Assembly: GCF_900187135.1 (NCBI RefSeq)
Contig: NZ_LT906443.1
Location: 744,001-808,000, forward strand
Length of the DNA: 64,000 nucleotides
Source of the DNA: Corynebacterium ulcerans
GTDB taxonomy: Bacteria > Actinomycetota > Actinomycetes > Mycobacteriales > Mycobacteriaceae
Direction of reading: 5' to 3'
The notes beneath the pieces were generated by a model. That model had not been told where the DNA came from and ran no database searches. It saw only the letters and a list, made by a program, of their open reading frames with translations. The first letter of the stretch is position 1; the number at the start of each line of letters is the position of its first letter. Of the stretch, positions 44,232 to 53,188 are shown piece after piece. Made by a program: the position numbers and the translations under genes.

Positions 44232-44348
44232 CGCTGTCACCCTGAGGTCCTCCAACTCAGAGTGAGGGCGCTGCCCGGAGGCGGTCACCACGGTGTAACT
44301 TGTGCGGTCCGCCGGCCACCGGCCTCCTTGTGGAAACCCGCAACAGCC
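44232..44348 (-). ncRNA. Candidate structured leader RNA
   Basis: A GC-rich block between AT-rich flanks, ending about 11 bases before the ribosome binding site of the DUF3558 gene. On the minus strand a closing stem GCTGT/ACAGC encloses two arms: GGAGGC-CGGTG ... CACCG-...-GCCTCC and CTCTGAG ... CTCAGGG. The last arm has a U-G pair only on the minus strand, which supports transcription in that direction. It fits no riboswitch class that I can recall. Confidence 0.4.
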
Positions 44349-44456
44349 GTACTCAGATTATTTAGACTACAGAAGGACCCTAGTCGGTTCCGCTATTTGA
44401 ATAATTAACCTTTAGGCATCTAAAAAACACAGCTAAAAGGCATATTTTCCCGTTCC

Positions 44457-44495
44457 CTACAAAAAATACACTCCACCCAAACGGGGGAGTGTAAA
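44457..44495 (-). terminator. Terminator after the 44518 lipoprotein gene
   Basis: On the minus strand ACACTCC-CCC ... GGGT-GGAGTGT is followed by ATTTTTTG. It separates this lipoprotein from the downstream leader and DUF3558 gene. Confidence 0.82.
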
Positions 44496-44517
44496 CCAAG
44501 AGAAATATAATATATTA

Positions 44518-45024
44518 CTAAATACTATTGAGATTTCCTTCAAAAATTGCGTTGCCGATCTGGAAGGTGGCGTCGTAAAGCGTGCCATAGGACGTATTGA
44601 ATGCGTACTGCAGATTGGTCGACGCACCAGCACCCAGCGGCAGATCCAGCCCCACCGTGCCGGCGTCTACTTGCGACATATCCGCCCCACTCACACGCAA
44701 GGTAGGAGCAGGGAATGCATCTTTGGGCAGTGCAAGATCATTAAGGTTAGTAACCTTCACATAGATCACCGAACCCGACCCCTGACTATTAGCGCTGGTA
44801 CCAAGGATTTCCCACTTCACATTCAGGCCCGGATCAGTCTCGGGAGCATTGATATGATCAACCTTGATTGGCGCAACTTGCTTGGGCTGGAATTGAACGG
44901 GTGTCGTCGTCGTTGGAGTAACCGAGACGTTCGTTGATACGTCATCACCACCACAAGCGCTTAAAGTTAGCGTTGCGACGCCCACCATGGCACCAGCAAC
45001 AAGCTGAGATCGGGAAATACGCAT
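44518..45024 (-). CDS. Lipoprotein of unknown function (DUF4352-like fold)
   Basis: A 168-residue lipoprotein: signal peptide with lipobox TLSAC, a Thr/Pro/Val linker, then one beta-rich domain (INAPETDPGLNVKWEILGTSANSQGSGSVIYVKVTNLNDLALPKDAF ... TNLQYAFNTSYGTLYDATFQIGNAIFEGNL). The pattern of a strand, a variable loop and VYVKVTNLND resembles the DUF4352/Ig-like family of surface lipoproteins. Start at the second ATG (45024) is equally good as the first. It has its own terminator. It is divergent from the ABC exporter, with 120 bp between. Confidence 0.72.
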   Translation of the reverse strand: MRISRSQLVAGAMVGVATLTLSACGGDDVSTNVSVTPTTTTPVQFQPKQVAPIKVDHINAPETDPGLNVKWEILGTSANSQGSGSVIYVKVTNLNDLALPKDAFPAPTLRVSGADMSQVDAGTVGLDLPLGAGASTNLQYAFNTSYGTLYDATFQIGNAIFEGNLNSI

Positions 45025-45147
45025 CAAATATCCTCACGCTTACGACGAATAACGAACAACTTCCCACAATTTTAACAACGGAGACGATATGAGAGCATTA
45101 ATCGTCCCCCAACCAGCCATTTTATTCAGAGAGCAGTCACCCTACCC

Positions 45148-46995
45148 GTGCGATCCATTCTTAGAATCCTCCGCAGCGCTTCCGCCCTTTGGCCCTTTTA
45201 CCTGGGGGTTATCCTCTCCGCAGTATTTGTTGCCATACTCGCGCTAGCCACCCCCTTCATCATCAAAGACGCCACCGACACTATCGTTTCTGCAGTAAAC
45301 GGCGAGATGAGCGTCGAAAAAGCTACTCCGCACGTCATTTGGCTTGCCATTGCATTGCTCGTCACACAACTCGCGAACACTGCGTTTACAAATGTCGGAG
45401 GCTATATCGGCGATGTAATGGCCGCACGGCTGCGGCAAATCTTGTCCACGCGCTACTTTGCCAAGCTTCTAGGCATGCCCCAGCGATATTTTGACGACCA
45501 AGTCACCGGCACAATAATCGCGCGCCTCGACCGCTCTATCACATCAATCACTCAAGCGCTGCAAGCAATGTCCAACAACTTCTTCCCCATGATCATCACC
45601 GTGGTGGCAGTGCTGGGCATTTCTGCAAGCTACTACTGGCCACTGGCAGTCCTTCTAGCCATCATCATCCCCGTCTACATGTGGCTGACATCATTGACCA
45701 GTAAAAAATGGCAAGTTATCGAGGGACAAAAGAATGAACAAGTCGATCTCGCAGGCGGACGCTTCGCCGAAGTCGTAAGCCAAGTCAAAGTAGTCAAAAG
45801 CTTTGTCGCTGAGGTTCGCGAGCTCAAAGGTTTTAGCCACAAATACGCCAAAACCGTTGAGTTCACTCGCAAGCAATCAACCTTCTGGCACTTCATGGAC
45901 GCCCTCCGCAGCGGCGCAATGAACGTTATTTTCTTCGGAATTTACCTCGTTCTCTTCTACAGAACTCTCCACGGACACTTCTCCCTCGGCGATATGGTTT
46001 TGCTCATCCAACTCGTCAACATGGCCCGCATGCCCATGACAATGATGAGCTGGGTCGTAGACACAACGCAGCGCGCCATCGCCGGGTCTAAAGATTACTT
46101 CGAGGTCATGGAAAAGGACCTCGAAGCGACCGTCAATCCCGACATCGCAGCTGCCACAACAGCCTCCGACGAACCAGTCCTTCATGACAACACCATCCCG
46201 CCACTTTCCCCACGGGGAGAGCAACCGGTGGTTAAGTTCTCAAATGTGTCCTTCTCCTACAACGAAGGCGAACAGGTCCTCAACGCCGTGTCCTTTGCGG
46301 CCGATCAAGGGCAGCGCATTGCCCTCGTGGGGGAATCGGGCGGCGGTAAATCGACAATCGTTAACTTGCTGCTCGGCCTTTACCAGCCGAGCGCAGGCCG
46401 TTTATCGGTATGTGGTGAAGATGTCTCCGAATTGTCTTCAGAGCAACTACGAGCATCGGTCGGTGTGGTCTTCCAAGAATCGAGCCTCTTCTCCGGGACA
46501 ATTAGAGAAAATATTGCGTATTCCCGTCCCGATGCGACGTTGGAGGAAGTGGTGGACGTCGCAAAGCGTGCAAATGCACATGACTTTATTAGCGCATTTC
46601 CCCACGGGTACGACACACTGATTGGCGAGCGCGGACTGCGCCTCTCCGGCGGCCAAAAGCAAAGAATCGCAGTCGCCCGCGCAATGCTCAAAGACGCTCC
46701 CGTACTAGTTCTCGATGAAGCCACCTCCGCGCTGGATACAAAGTCAGAGATCGCGGTTCAGGCAGGACTTGAACAGCTCATGGTGGGACGCACCACGATC
46801 ATCATTGCCCACAGGCTCTCCACGATTGCGGATGTGGACACCATCATCACGCTTCGCGACGGCACTGTCGACGAAATCGGCTCCCCCGCAGAGCTCGCAC
46901 ATTCCGGCGGTATCTACGCCGAACTACTCGCGTTGACATCCGATGCCAGTGAGGCAAACAAGGAGAAACTGAAAAAATTCGGTTTCCAGGCGTAA
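45148..46995 (+). CDS. ABC exporter, fused transmembrane and ATP-binding protein
   Basis: A 615-residue half-transporter of the MsbA/multidrug type. Six membrane helices lie in residues 1-300 (WPFYLGVILSAVFVAILALATPF and so on). The nucleotide-binding domain has Walker A GESGGGKST near 402, the Q-loop GVVFQESSLFSGT, the signature LSGGQKQRIAVARAML, Walker B VLVLDEATSALD and the H-loop IIAHRLST. The linker between the two domains contains a 10-mer copy read as LSPRGEQ (46206), and a second copy is read as FPHG before the signature (46598). Start is a GTG. The substrate is unknown. Confidence 0.92.
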   Translation: MRSILRILRSASALWPFYLGVILSAVFVAILALATPFIIKDATDTIVSAVNGEMSVEKATPHVIWLAIALLVTQLANTAFTNVGGYIGDVMAARLRQILSTRYFAKLLGMPQRYFDDQVTGTIIARLDRSITSITQALQAMSNNFFPMIITVVAVLGISASYYWPLAVLLAIIIPVYMWLTSLTSKKWQVIEGQKNEQVDLAGGRFAEVVSQVKVVKSFVAEVRELKGFSHKYAKTVEFTRKQSTFWHFMDALRSGAMNVIFFGIYLVLFYRTLHGHFSLGDMVLLIQLVNMARMPMTMMSWVVDTTQRAIAGSKDYFEVMEKDLEATVNPDIAAATTASDEPVLHDNTIPPLSPRGEQPVVKFSNVSFSYNEGEQVLNAVSFAADQGQRIALVGESGGGKSTIVNLLLGLYQPSAGRLSVCGEDVSELSSEQLRASVGVVFQESSLFSGTIRENIAYSRPDATLEEVVDVAKRANAHDFISAFPHGYDTLIGERGLRLSGGQKQRIAVARAMLKDAPVLVLDEATSALDTKSEIAVQAGLEQLMVGRTTIIIAHRLSTIADVDTIITLRDGTVDEIGSPAELAHSGGIYAELLALTSDASEANKEKLKKFGFQA

Positions 46996-47101
46996 TGGCG
47001 TAATACTGCAAAGGTAAAGCCCCATAAAATTGTGACTTACATCCCAGATTACCCCTTTTTTGATACTAGGATTCCACCATGTGGGAAAAGAGGTTGTAGG
47101 G

Positions 47102-47138
47102 TATGGATCATCCATTAGATAAGAAGGATGATCCATAT
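47102..47138 (+). promoter_or_regulatory. Stem-loop overlapping the brnQ ribosome binding site
   Basis: TATGGATCATCC (47102-47113) and GGATGATCCATA (47127-47138) are perfect 12-bp inverted repeats. The right arm begins inside the ribosome binding site AAGAAGG and ends one base before the brnQ ATG, so the folded RNA would hide it; a DNA operator is the alternative. Confidence 0.65.
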
Positions 47139-47139
47139 C

Positions 47140-48459
47140 ATGACGCTCCCTACGAAGGAAAGTAAGCTCACCACCGGCGCTATCGTCGCGACTGCGCTCA
47201 TGCTCTTCTCGATGTTCTTCGGCGCTGGAAATCTCATTTTCCCGCCGGTCCTCGGCACGAGCTCTGGCGAAAATTTCACGCCAGCAATCATTGGCTTCCT
47301 TCTCGGAGGCGTAGCGCTACCCGCCGTCACCATCATTGCAATGACAATGTCGGGAAGCGACATCCGGGATCTCGGCGTCCGCGCTGGAAACTGGTTCAAT
47401 ATCTCATTTGCCGTCATCGTCTATCTCTCCATCGGCGCTTTCTACGCAATACCGCGTACAAGCGCTGTGAGCTACTCGATGATCGTCCAGCCCGTACTTG
47501 AGCAAGATTCCACTCTCGCTTCCGTGGGGTTCAACGCATTATTCTTCGCCGTGGCGTTACTCCTGGCACTTAACCCCACGGGGATCGTGGACAAACTCGG
47601 TAAATTCCTCACTCCCGCGCTCCTGGTCTTGCTGGCTGTGTTAGTGGTGCTGGCTATCGCCAACCTGCGCAGCGACGTCTCTCCTGCCACGGAAAAATAC
47701 GCCACCGCGCCACTGACCACCGGCCTCCTCGAGGGCTACATGACGATGGACTCACTCGCCGCGCTTGCATTCGGCATCCTCGTTATTTCTTCGCTCAAAT
47801 ATAAGAGCGGCCACGAAGGCAAAGCGCTCGTCAAACCAGCCATCATTGCTTCGCTGATAGCATCTGCGTTGCTCGCAATCATCTACCTTGGACTCGGCTA
47901 CGTGGGGCGTATCATGCCCGATGGCCAAAGCTACCAAGATGGTGCATCTCTGCTCTCTGGTGCAGCACGACTCACCATGGGAACTCCCGGCCAGGTCGTC
48001 TTCGGACTCATCGTCCTGCTTGCCTGCATGACCACAGCAGTAGGCCTACTCGCAGCCACAAGCGAATTCTTTAACCGTCTGCTCCCCGGCATCTCGTACA
48101 AAGCATGGCTAGTGATCTTCTCACTGATCTCCTTCTTTGTAGGCAGCATGGGTCTCTCTAAAGTTCTGAGTATCGCAGCCCCGCTCATCACCTTCATCTA
48201 TCCGGTGGCGATTACCTTGGTAGCACTCACCATCCTCGAACTCTCCGTGGGGAAACTGAAACTCCTGTGGGGTTTCCGACTCCCAGTCTGGGCAGTCACC
48301 ATCTGGTCAGCACTTACCACCCTGGGTGCTCAAGGCATCACCGCAGCAGAAAGCCTCGTCAGCTGGGCCCCGCTTCACGACGTCAGCCTCGCCTGGCTAC
48401 TCCCCGCCTTCACGTTCCTCGCAATCGGCGGAATAATCGACTACACGCGAAGAAGCTAA
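47140..48459 (+). CDS. brnQ: Branched-chain amino acid carrier (LIVCS family)
   Basis: A 439-residue sodium-coupled uptake carrier for Ile, Leu and Val with 12 predicted helices. The family opening is GAIVATALMLFSMFFGAGNLIFPPVLG; NPTGIVDKLGKFLTPALL and FFNRLLPGISYKAW are further conserved parts. I chose ATG at 47140, because AAGAAGG lies 12 bases upstream; the ATG at 47128 would touch that site. The gene is preceded by a 12-bp stem-loop. It is followed 7 bp later by the flavin-dependent oxidoreductase gene on the same strand. Two 10-mer relatives lie around 47522 and 47575, and a full copy at 48245. Confidence 0.93.
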   Translation: MTLPTKESKLTTGAIVATALMLFSMFFGAGNLIFPPVLGTSSGENFTPAIIGFLLGGVALPAVTIIAMTMSGSDIRDLGVRAGNWFNISFAVIVYLSIGAFYAIPRTSAVSYSMIVQPVLEQDSTLASVGFNALFFAVALLLALNPTGIVDKLGKFLTPALLVLLAVLVVLAIANLRSDVSPATEKYATAPLTTGLLEGYMTMDSLAALAFGILVISSLKYKSGHEGKALVKPAIIASLIASALLAIIYLGLGYVGRIMPDGQSYQDGASLLSGAARLTMGTPGQVVFGLIVLLACMTTAVGLLAATSEFFNRLLPGISYKAWLVIFSLISFFVGSMGLSKVLSIAAPLITFIYPVAITLVALTILELSVGKLKLLWGFRLPVWAVTIWSALTTLGAQGITAAESLVSWAPLHDVSLAWLLPAFTFLAIGGIIDYTRRS

Positions 48460-48466
48460 TTCCCAT

Positions 48467-49453
48467 ATGAAAACCCCAGTACCGCTCTCAATCCTTGACT
48501 TCGCCACGATCCCCCGTGGGGAAACAGCACGAAAAAGTTTCACTAGATCAGTACAACTGGCTCGTGCCGCAGAGCGGCTGGGGTTTTCGCGCATTTGGTA
48601 CGCCGAACACCACAATGTGCCGACGATCGCTTCGTCGGCACCTGCGATCCTTATCGCCCACGTCGCCAACCACACCGATCGCATCCGACTCGGCGCTGGC
48701 GGAATCATGTTGCCTAACCACTCGCCCTATGTTGTGGCCGAACAATTTGGCACCCTCGCTGAGCTCCACCCCGGACGCATAGATTTAGGCCTCGGACGCG
48801 CTCCGGGGACGGATCAAAACACAGTTGGCAAAGCCCTTCGACGCTCACCTCACGCCGCGAACTCATTTCCCCACGATGTGGCCGAGCTCCAGGGTTATCT
48901 CTCAGACCAATCTCCAATTCCAGGCATTCGCGCAATCCCTGGAGCCGGAACACAAGTACCTCTCTATATTTTGGGCTCGTCATTATTTGGTGCCCGCCTT
49001 GCCGCAGAAATGGGTCTTCCATACGCCTTTGCGTCTCATTTCGCTCCCAAGTATCTCGATGAGGCAATTCGCACCTATCGTGGGGAATTTCGCCCTTCAG
49101 CGCATCTAGATAAACCGTATGTAATCGCTGGAGTAAACGTCACGTGGGCAGAAACTATGCAAAAAGCCCACGAAGAGTTTGATGAGGTCTTCCGCAGCAC
49201 CCTTCGCTCAATCTCACCCCGTGGGGAATCTCTTAGCGATTCTCAACTGGACGCATTAGCCAACACTCACGCCGGAGATAACGTCCGCGAAATGCTGCGT
49301 TTCAGCGCTATCGGCACGACCCAAACAGTGACGGATTATTTGCAGCAATTTGTTGCACGTGCAAATGCCGATGAGCTGATGCTCTTATTCCGCGCTTCTT
49401 CGTGGGACAACCAGCTACGAGCTGTGGAAGAGCTCGGTAACACATGGACTTAG
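48467..49453 (+). CDS. LLM-class flavin-dependent oxidoreductase
   Basis: A 328-residue luciferase-like monooxygenase-family protein. It opens PLSILDFATIPRGETARKSF, and FSRIWYAEHHNVPTIASSAPAILIAHVANHT with IRLGAGGIMLPNHSPYVVAEQFGTLAELHPGRIDLGLGRAPG are strong family marks. These enzymes use FMN to oxidise organic substrates; the substrate is unknown. It is cotranscribed with brnQ. Two exact 10-mer copies are read as IPRGE (48514) and SPRGE (49220), the first only 14 codons from the start. Confidence 0.9.
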   Translation: MKTPVPLSILDFATIPRGETARKSFTRSVQLARAAERLGFSRIWYAEHHNVPTIASSAPAILIAHVANHTDRIRLGAGGIMLPNHSPYVVAEQFGTLAELHPGRIDLGLGRAPGTDQNTVGKALRRSPHAANSFPHDVAELQGYLSDQSPIPGIRAIPGAGTQVPLYILGSSLFGARLAAEMGLPYAFASHFAPKYLDEAIRTYRGEFRPSAHLDKPYVIAGVNVTWAETMQKAHEEFDEVFRSTLRSISPRGESLSDSQLDALANTHAGDNVREMLRFSAIGTTQTVTDYLQQFVARANADELMLLFRASSWDNQLRAVEELGNTWT

Positions 49454-49477
49454 TGAGGTAAATATCCTGGCCCACGC

Positions 49478-49526
49478 CTGTGGATAACTCCGGTTACTTC
49501 CCTCTCGAAAAACAAGTTATCCACAG
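49478..49526. promoter_or_regulatory. Inverted pair of consensus DnaA boxes
   Basis: CTGTGGATAAC (49478-49488) and GTTATCCACAG (49516-49526) are perfect inverted copies separated by 27 bp; each contains the consensus DnaA box TTATCCACA. They lie in the 95-bp gap between the oxidoreductase and the HNH gene. They may bind DnaA or form a stem-loop. Confidence 0.7.
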
Positions 49527-49548
49527 CATTATCGCTCGTCCCTAGATT

Positions 49549-50766
49549 TTGACACCTTCACCTTTTAGTTTCCAAGACATGAACGTCAAGGAATGCCTCG
49601 AGTTTTTAGCCGCAAACGGAGTTGCATTAGCTGAATATATCTTTTCGGTCTCCCAAAAACCTCGGGCAAAGGTGGAGCTTTCTGCGCTTTTTGGCATTGA
49701 TCCCACGACTATGGGCAGATACATCAAAACTGCAAAAGCTCTGTTTGGCCCCACGAGAGACAAAGCTATGCGAGAAGAAGCCCTGGCTATTGCTCGACAA
49801 GGAAATCTAGGGCTAGACACAATCGCACTGATCAACACAAAAGTCTCACGCCTACGCGACCCTGATAACCAAGAAGCGTTTCGAGTTGAGCTCCTATTAT
49901 TCGCGTGCAAACACCCGTTTACAGTCCTGAAGCAGCACGCCGACATTCGCCTCCAGGAAGAAAACAGCGCTTCTGCTTCACATTCCCACGCGCTGCGCTA
50001 CGCACGTTTCTCCCATGCCCCAGACGCCAACAATATGCGGTATTTATTCTTATCTCTCCCCGAAGAACTCATGACCGCAATCGAATCCCGCATGGTTGAC
50101 TACGCACGCCGTTTTAAAAGCACAACCGTATCAAGCCAACAAACACTCGCTGATGCTATCACTGGCACTTTGCTTCACGACGACTCCCGCTCCCCCGACG
50201 GCAACGCTCTTCGCGAAGGCCTTATCCTCTTGCCTGCGGACGGTTGGAAAAATAATGGCGGCAGCGAACTAGTCACCATTGACGGGGCCACAATCAAAGC
50301 CGCCGAACTTGCTAATCATCTTCTCGCTGATTTTGGCTATGCCGTGCTATACGACGAAAACGCCGAACCTGTTGACCTCTTTCGAACCCAACGCTTAGCA
50401 AACACAAAACAACGCATCATCCTTACCGCCGACCAGCTTCTTTGCACTGATCCTTCCTGCAGTCGTGCAGCTTTTCGAGCACAATGCCATCACATTGACG
50501 CATGGAAACACGGAGGAAACACAAACCTGGAAAATTTAGCCATGGTATGTGGTTCTCATAATGCGCAAAACGACGACGATCACATCCTCGGCAAGCATCG
50601 CAATGGACACTACGCAAAATGCCCCACGACCGGGCGTGTTGGCTGGCAACCACCCGACCCCGAGGCACCTCTGCAATTTAACCAGCATCCTTTAGCTAAC
50701 AAATCAGCCAGGATGTGGGCACTTCGCCACTTCTCCCGTGGGGAAATTACTCCCAGTTCTCCTTAG
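49549..50766 (+). CDS. HNH-nuclease-motif protein
   Basis: A 405-residue protein with a C-terminal HNH region: LLCTDPSCSRAAFRAQCHHIDAWKHGGNTNLENLAMVCGSHN, with paired cysteines, the HH/ID core and the final HN. The N-terminal 280 residues are helical and variable, as in the numerous DUF222-like HNH proteins of actinobacteria. Such proteins exist in many copies per genome and their role is unclear. Start is uncertain: TTG at 49549 or ATG at 49579 (MNVKECLEF). Its end overlaps the end of the BCCT gene by 20 bp, and a 10-mer copy is read as SRGE there. Confidence 0.82.
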   Translation: MTPSPFSFQDMNVKECLEFLAANGVALAEYIFSVSQKPRAKVELSALFGIDPTTMGRYIKTAKALFGPTRDKAMREEALAIARQGNLGLDTIALINTKVSRLRDPDNQEAFRVELLLFACKHPFTVLKQHADIRLQEENSASASHSHALRYARFSHAPDANNMRYLFLSLPEELMTAIESRMVDYARRFKSTTVSSQQTLADAITGTLLHDDSRSPDGNALREGLILLPADGWKNNGGSELVTIDGATIKAAELANHLLADFGYAVLYDENAEPVDLFRTQRLANTKQRIILTADQLLCTDPSCSRAAFRAQCHHIDAWKHGGNTNLENLAMVCGSHNAQNDDDHILGKHRNGHYAKCPTTGRVGWQPPDPEAPLQFNQHPLANKSARMWALRHFSRGEITPSSP

Positions 50767-52579
50767 GCTGGGGCCGGGAATGCTCTACGATTTTAACTCC
50801 CGCAGTATTTTCTTGATCATCGACAACATCACCGGTAATCCCGAGATCTCCTTCGATGACTACGCTTCCTGGAATAACAATGTTCCCGTCCTCATCGTGT
50901 GCCAATGAAACAACAGGCAACTCATTGCCGTCTTCGTCGTACCCCGGAGCAGGCATAGCCTCATGTGCTTCTAGCTTCTCCGCAGTATCTGTCTTCCGCC
51001 ACTGACGAGTCTGAATTCTTCGCTCCGCAGCTGAATCGTCCATCATCCCTTTCATCAGTGAATACATCATGATGAACTGCGTAATAAAAAACGGGAAGGC
51101 AACAATAATTACGACTTCTTGGAGCGTCGCTATGCCTGAAGAAGGAGAAACAATCAATAGCGCGCCTGCAACAGCGCCAATAGCCACTACCCACAGAATT
51201 CTATAACCTACGGGCGATACTTCTTCTTCTCCGGTAGAAAACATGTCGTTCACCATGCCGGCGGAATCAATAGACGTAATAAAGAAAATCACCACAATTA
51301 CAAGAGCCAACGTCGATACAGCACTTGTCCAAGGATATTCTTGGAAAAACCCAAACAGAGCAAAGGGAACATTCCCATCGTGAACGACGGGACCAGATAA
51401 CTTGCCTGGCTCATTTAACTCAATTTCTATTCCTGCGCGTCCAAAAACCGCGAACCAGATCACAGAGAAAATAGCAGGTAAGGCTAGCACCCCACCAATG
51501 TACTCACGGACAGTTCGCCCACGGGAGATACGTGCTACGAACATCCCCACGTAGGGAGACCAACAGATCGTCCATGCCCAATAGAACACGGTCCATTTTC
51601 CCTGCCATCCTGGATTATCTCCGTAAGAGTCAGCCCAAAACATCATGTCAGGAAGCGCTTTAGCGTAAATTCCGAATGACTCAGTGGCAAAACGTAACAG
51701 CGTCAGTGTCGGGCCAGAAACTAAGACAAAAAGCATCAGCAGCACAGCGAGTGCAATGTTGACATTCGACAGAATTTTGATGCCCTTCTCCAGCCCAGAG
51801 GCAACGGACACGCATGCAATTGCTGTGATGATCAAAATGATAAGCAACTGCGCCCAACTTACTTCTGGTAAACCCCACAGGCGTTGGAGTCCAGAGTTGA
51901 TTTGCAGTACGCCTAAACCAACAGAGACTGCGATGCCGAAGGTCGTTGCGATGATGGAGAGGGCGTCGATAAGCTTTCCGGGGATGTCATAGATACGTGA
52001 GCCCAGAATCGGCGCGAATACAGAACTCACCCGTGGGGGAAGCTTGCGCTTGTAAATGAAATAGCCGAGTGCAAGTCCAGGCAAAGCAAAAATAGCCCAC
52101 ATATGAATACCGAAATGGTAGAAAGTGAAAGCAAACGCTTCAGTTATCGCTTTCTCCGATAGCGGCTCTGCATCCTGTCGTGGGACGTTAACTGCGTGGT
52201 TCAGCGGCTCAGCCACGCCCCAGAACATTAGTACCGCACCTACTCCACCTGCGAAAAGCATGCAAAACCAGGCAATAAGGCCATGCTCGGGTTCATCGTT
52301 GTCATCGCCAAGGCGCAACCGACCAAACCGTGAGATGAACACTCCAACCAAGAAAAGGAAAATAAAGCTCACACCACCGATGTAAAGCCATCCCGTTCCG
52401 GTAAGGAGTCCTTGGGCTACTCGGGTAAAGGAGTCTCGCGCAGCGCTTCCTAGAGCGATCGTCCCGATGACGAACACCGTGACAAAACCTAGTGATACGA
52501 GAAAGATAAAGGGATCAGTCTTAAGTCCTAAAAAGGGCTTTCTTTGCGATATTGGCTCCGAAGAAATCGGGGAATTCAT
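50747..52579 (-). CDS. BCCT-family transporter (betaine/ectoine/carnitine type)
   Basis: A 610-residue sodium-coupled compatible-solute carrier with 12 predicted membrane helices. The diagnostic region is TVFYWAWTICWSPYVGMFVARISRGRTVREYIGG. The FFITSIDSAGMVNDM stretch also fits. A C-terminal cytoplasmic tail of about 110 acidic residues (ending KENWE) follows the last helix, as in osmosensing corynebacterial members such as EctP and LcoP. I chose ATG at 52579 (MNSPISSEP); upstream residues are unlike a transporter start. The substrate is not determined. Confidence 0.9.
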   Translation of the reverse strand: MNSPISSEPISQRKPFLGLKTDPFIFLVSLGFVTVFVIGTIALGSAARDSFTRVAQGLLTGTGWLYIGGVSFIFLFLVGVFISRFGRLRLGDDNDEPEHGLIAWFCMLFAGGVGAVLMFWGVAEPLNHAVNVPRQDAEPLSEKAITEAFAFTFYHFGIHMWAIFALPGLALGYFIYKRKLPPRVSSVFAPILGSRIYDIPGKLIDALSIIATTFGIAVSVGLGVLQINSGLQRLWGLPEVSWAQLLIILIITAIACVSVASGLEKGIKILSNVNIALAVLLMLFVLVSGPTLTLLRFATESFGIYAKALPDMMFWADSYGDNPGWQGKWTVFYWAWTICWSPYVGMFVARISRGRTVREYIGGVLALPAIFSVIWFAVFGRAGIEIELNEPGKLSGPVVHDGNVPFALFGFFQEYPWTSAVSTLALVIVVIFFITSIDSAGMVNDMFSTGEEEVSPVGYRILWVVAIGAVAGALLIVSPSSGIATLQEVVIIVAFPFFITQFIMMYSLMKGMMDDSAAERRIQTRQWRKTDTAEKLEAHEAMPAPGYDEDGNELPVVSLAHDEDGNIVIPGSVVIEGDLGITGDVVDDQENTAGVKIVEHSRPQPKENWE

Positions 52580-52624
52580 GAGACAAACATTTCCGGTAGT
52601 CCTACAGGTACCGGTCACACGTTA

Positions 52625-53173
52625 CTAATTTCGTGGGGGATTTCGAACTTCATTTCCCCACGGGGGAAGCAGGCCGACTTTATCAACCACAACCCCATCA
52701 TTCCTCTGCCCCAGTACATCAGCTATTTCGTAGGGCCTCGGCGTCGCTCCTGCGGGAAATTCGACTGTGTAGAGTTTTTCGCTTCTTCTTTGTTGGATGG
52801 CATTGGTCGGCAGCATCGTAAGAAAGCTAGTTTTTGCATCACTCCAGATCCGGATATGGGCAAGATCCTCGAGGGGAAAGGTCGCCCCGGAATGGGTTAC
52901 GTGCACTTTGTCGCTGATCGTGAGAATGGGGCGGCGTCGTCGGGCAAAGAAGGCCCCGAGCGAAGCCAGAGCGCTGATAATCCCCACGGCAGGCGCAACG
53001 GCGGAGGCGGCGTAGAGCATTCGCATGGTTCCTGTTGCGTTGTGATGCGCGACGAGGAGCACACCAAGAAGGCTCGTCATGAGAATCACAAAAAGCACGC
53101 ACGTGATCGTGGCCTTTGATTGGGCCAAAGCGCGGTAGGAAGTTCTCACTGTTATCGACATCAAGCACATCAT
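52625..53173 (-). CDS. Membrane protein with PH-like soluble domain, function unknown
   Basis: A 182-residue protein with two predicted membrane helices (ATITCVLFVILMTSLLGVLLVAHH and MLYAASAVAPAVGIISALASLGAFF), then a soluble domain (RPILTISDKVHVTHSGATFPLEDLAHIRIW) that recalls bacterial PH-like domains. ATGs at 53173, 53170 and 53161 are alternative starts. A 10-mer copy at its end is read as PPWG. It lies 15 bp after the AEC carrier gene on the same strand and 45 bp before the BCCT gene, so it may share their transcript. Confidence 0.65.
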   Translation of the reverse strand: MMCLMSITVRTSYRALAQSKATITCVLFVILMTSLLGVLLVAHHNATGTMRMLYAASAVAPAVGIISALASLGAFFARRRRPILTISDKVHVTHSGATFPLEDLAHIRIWSDAKTSFLTMLPTNAIQQRRSEKLYTVEFPAGATPRPYEIADVLGQRNDGVVVDKVGLLPPWGNEVRNPPRN

Positions 53174-53188
53174 AGTTTCTTCACAGGT

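Noticed and set aside
44232..44348. Known riboswitch, SRP RNA, tmRNA or RNase P
   Set aside because: The GC-rich leader was compared from memory with the conserved cores of these RNAs and none fits; it is reported only as an unassigned structured candidate.
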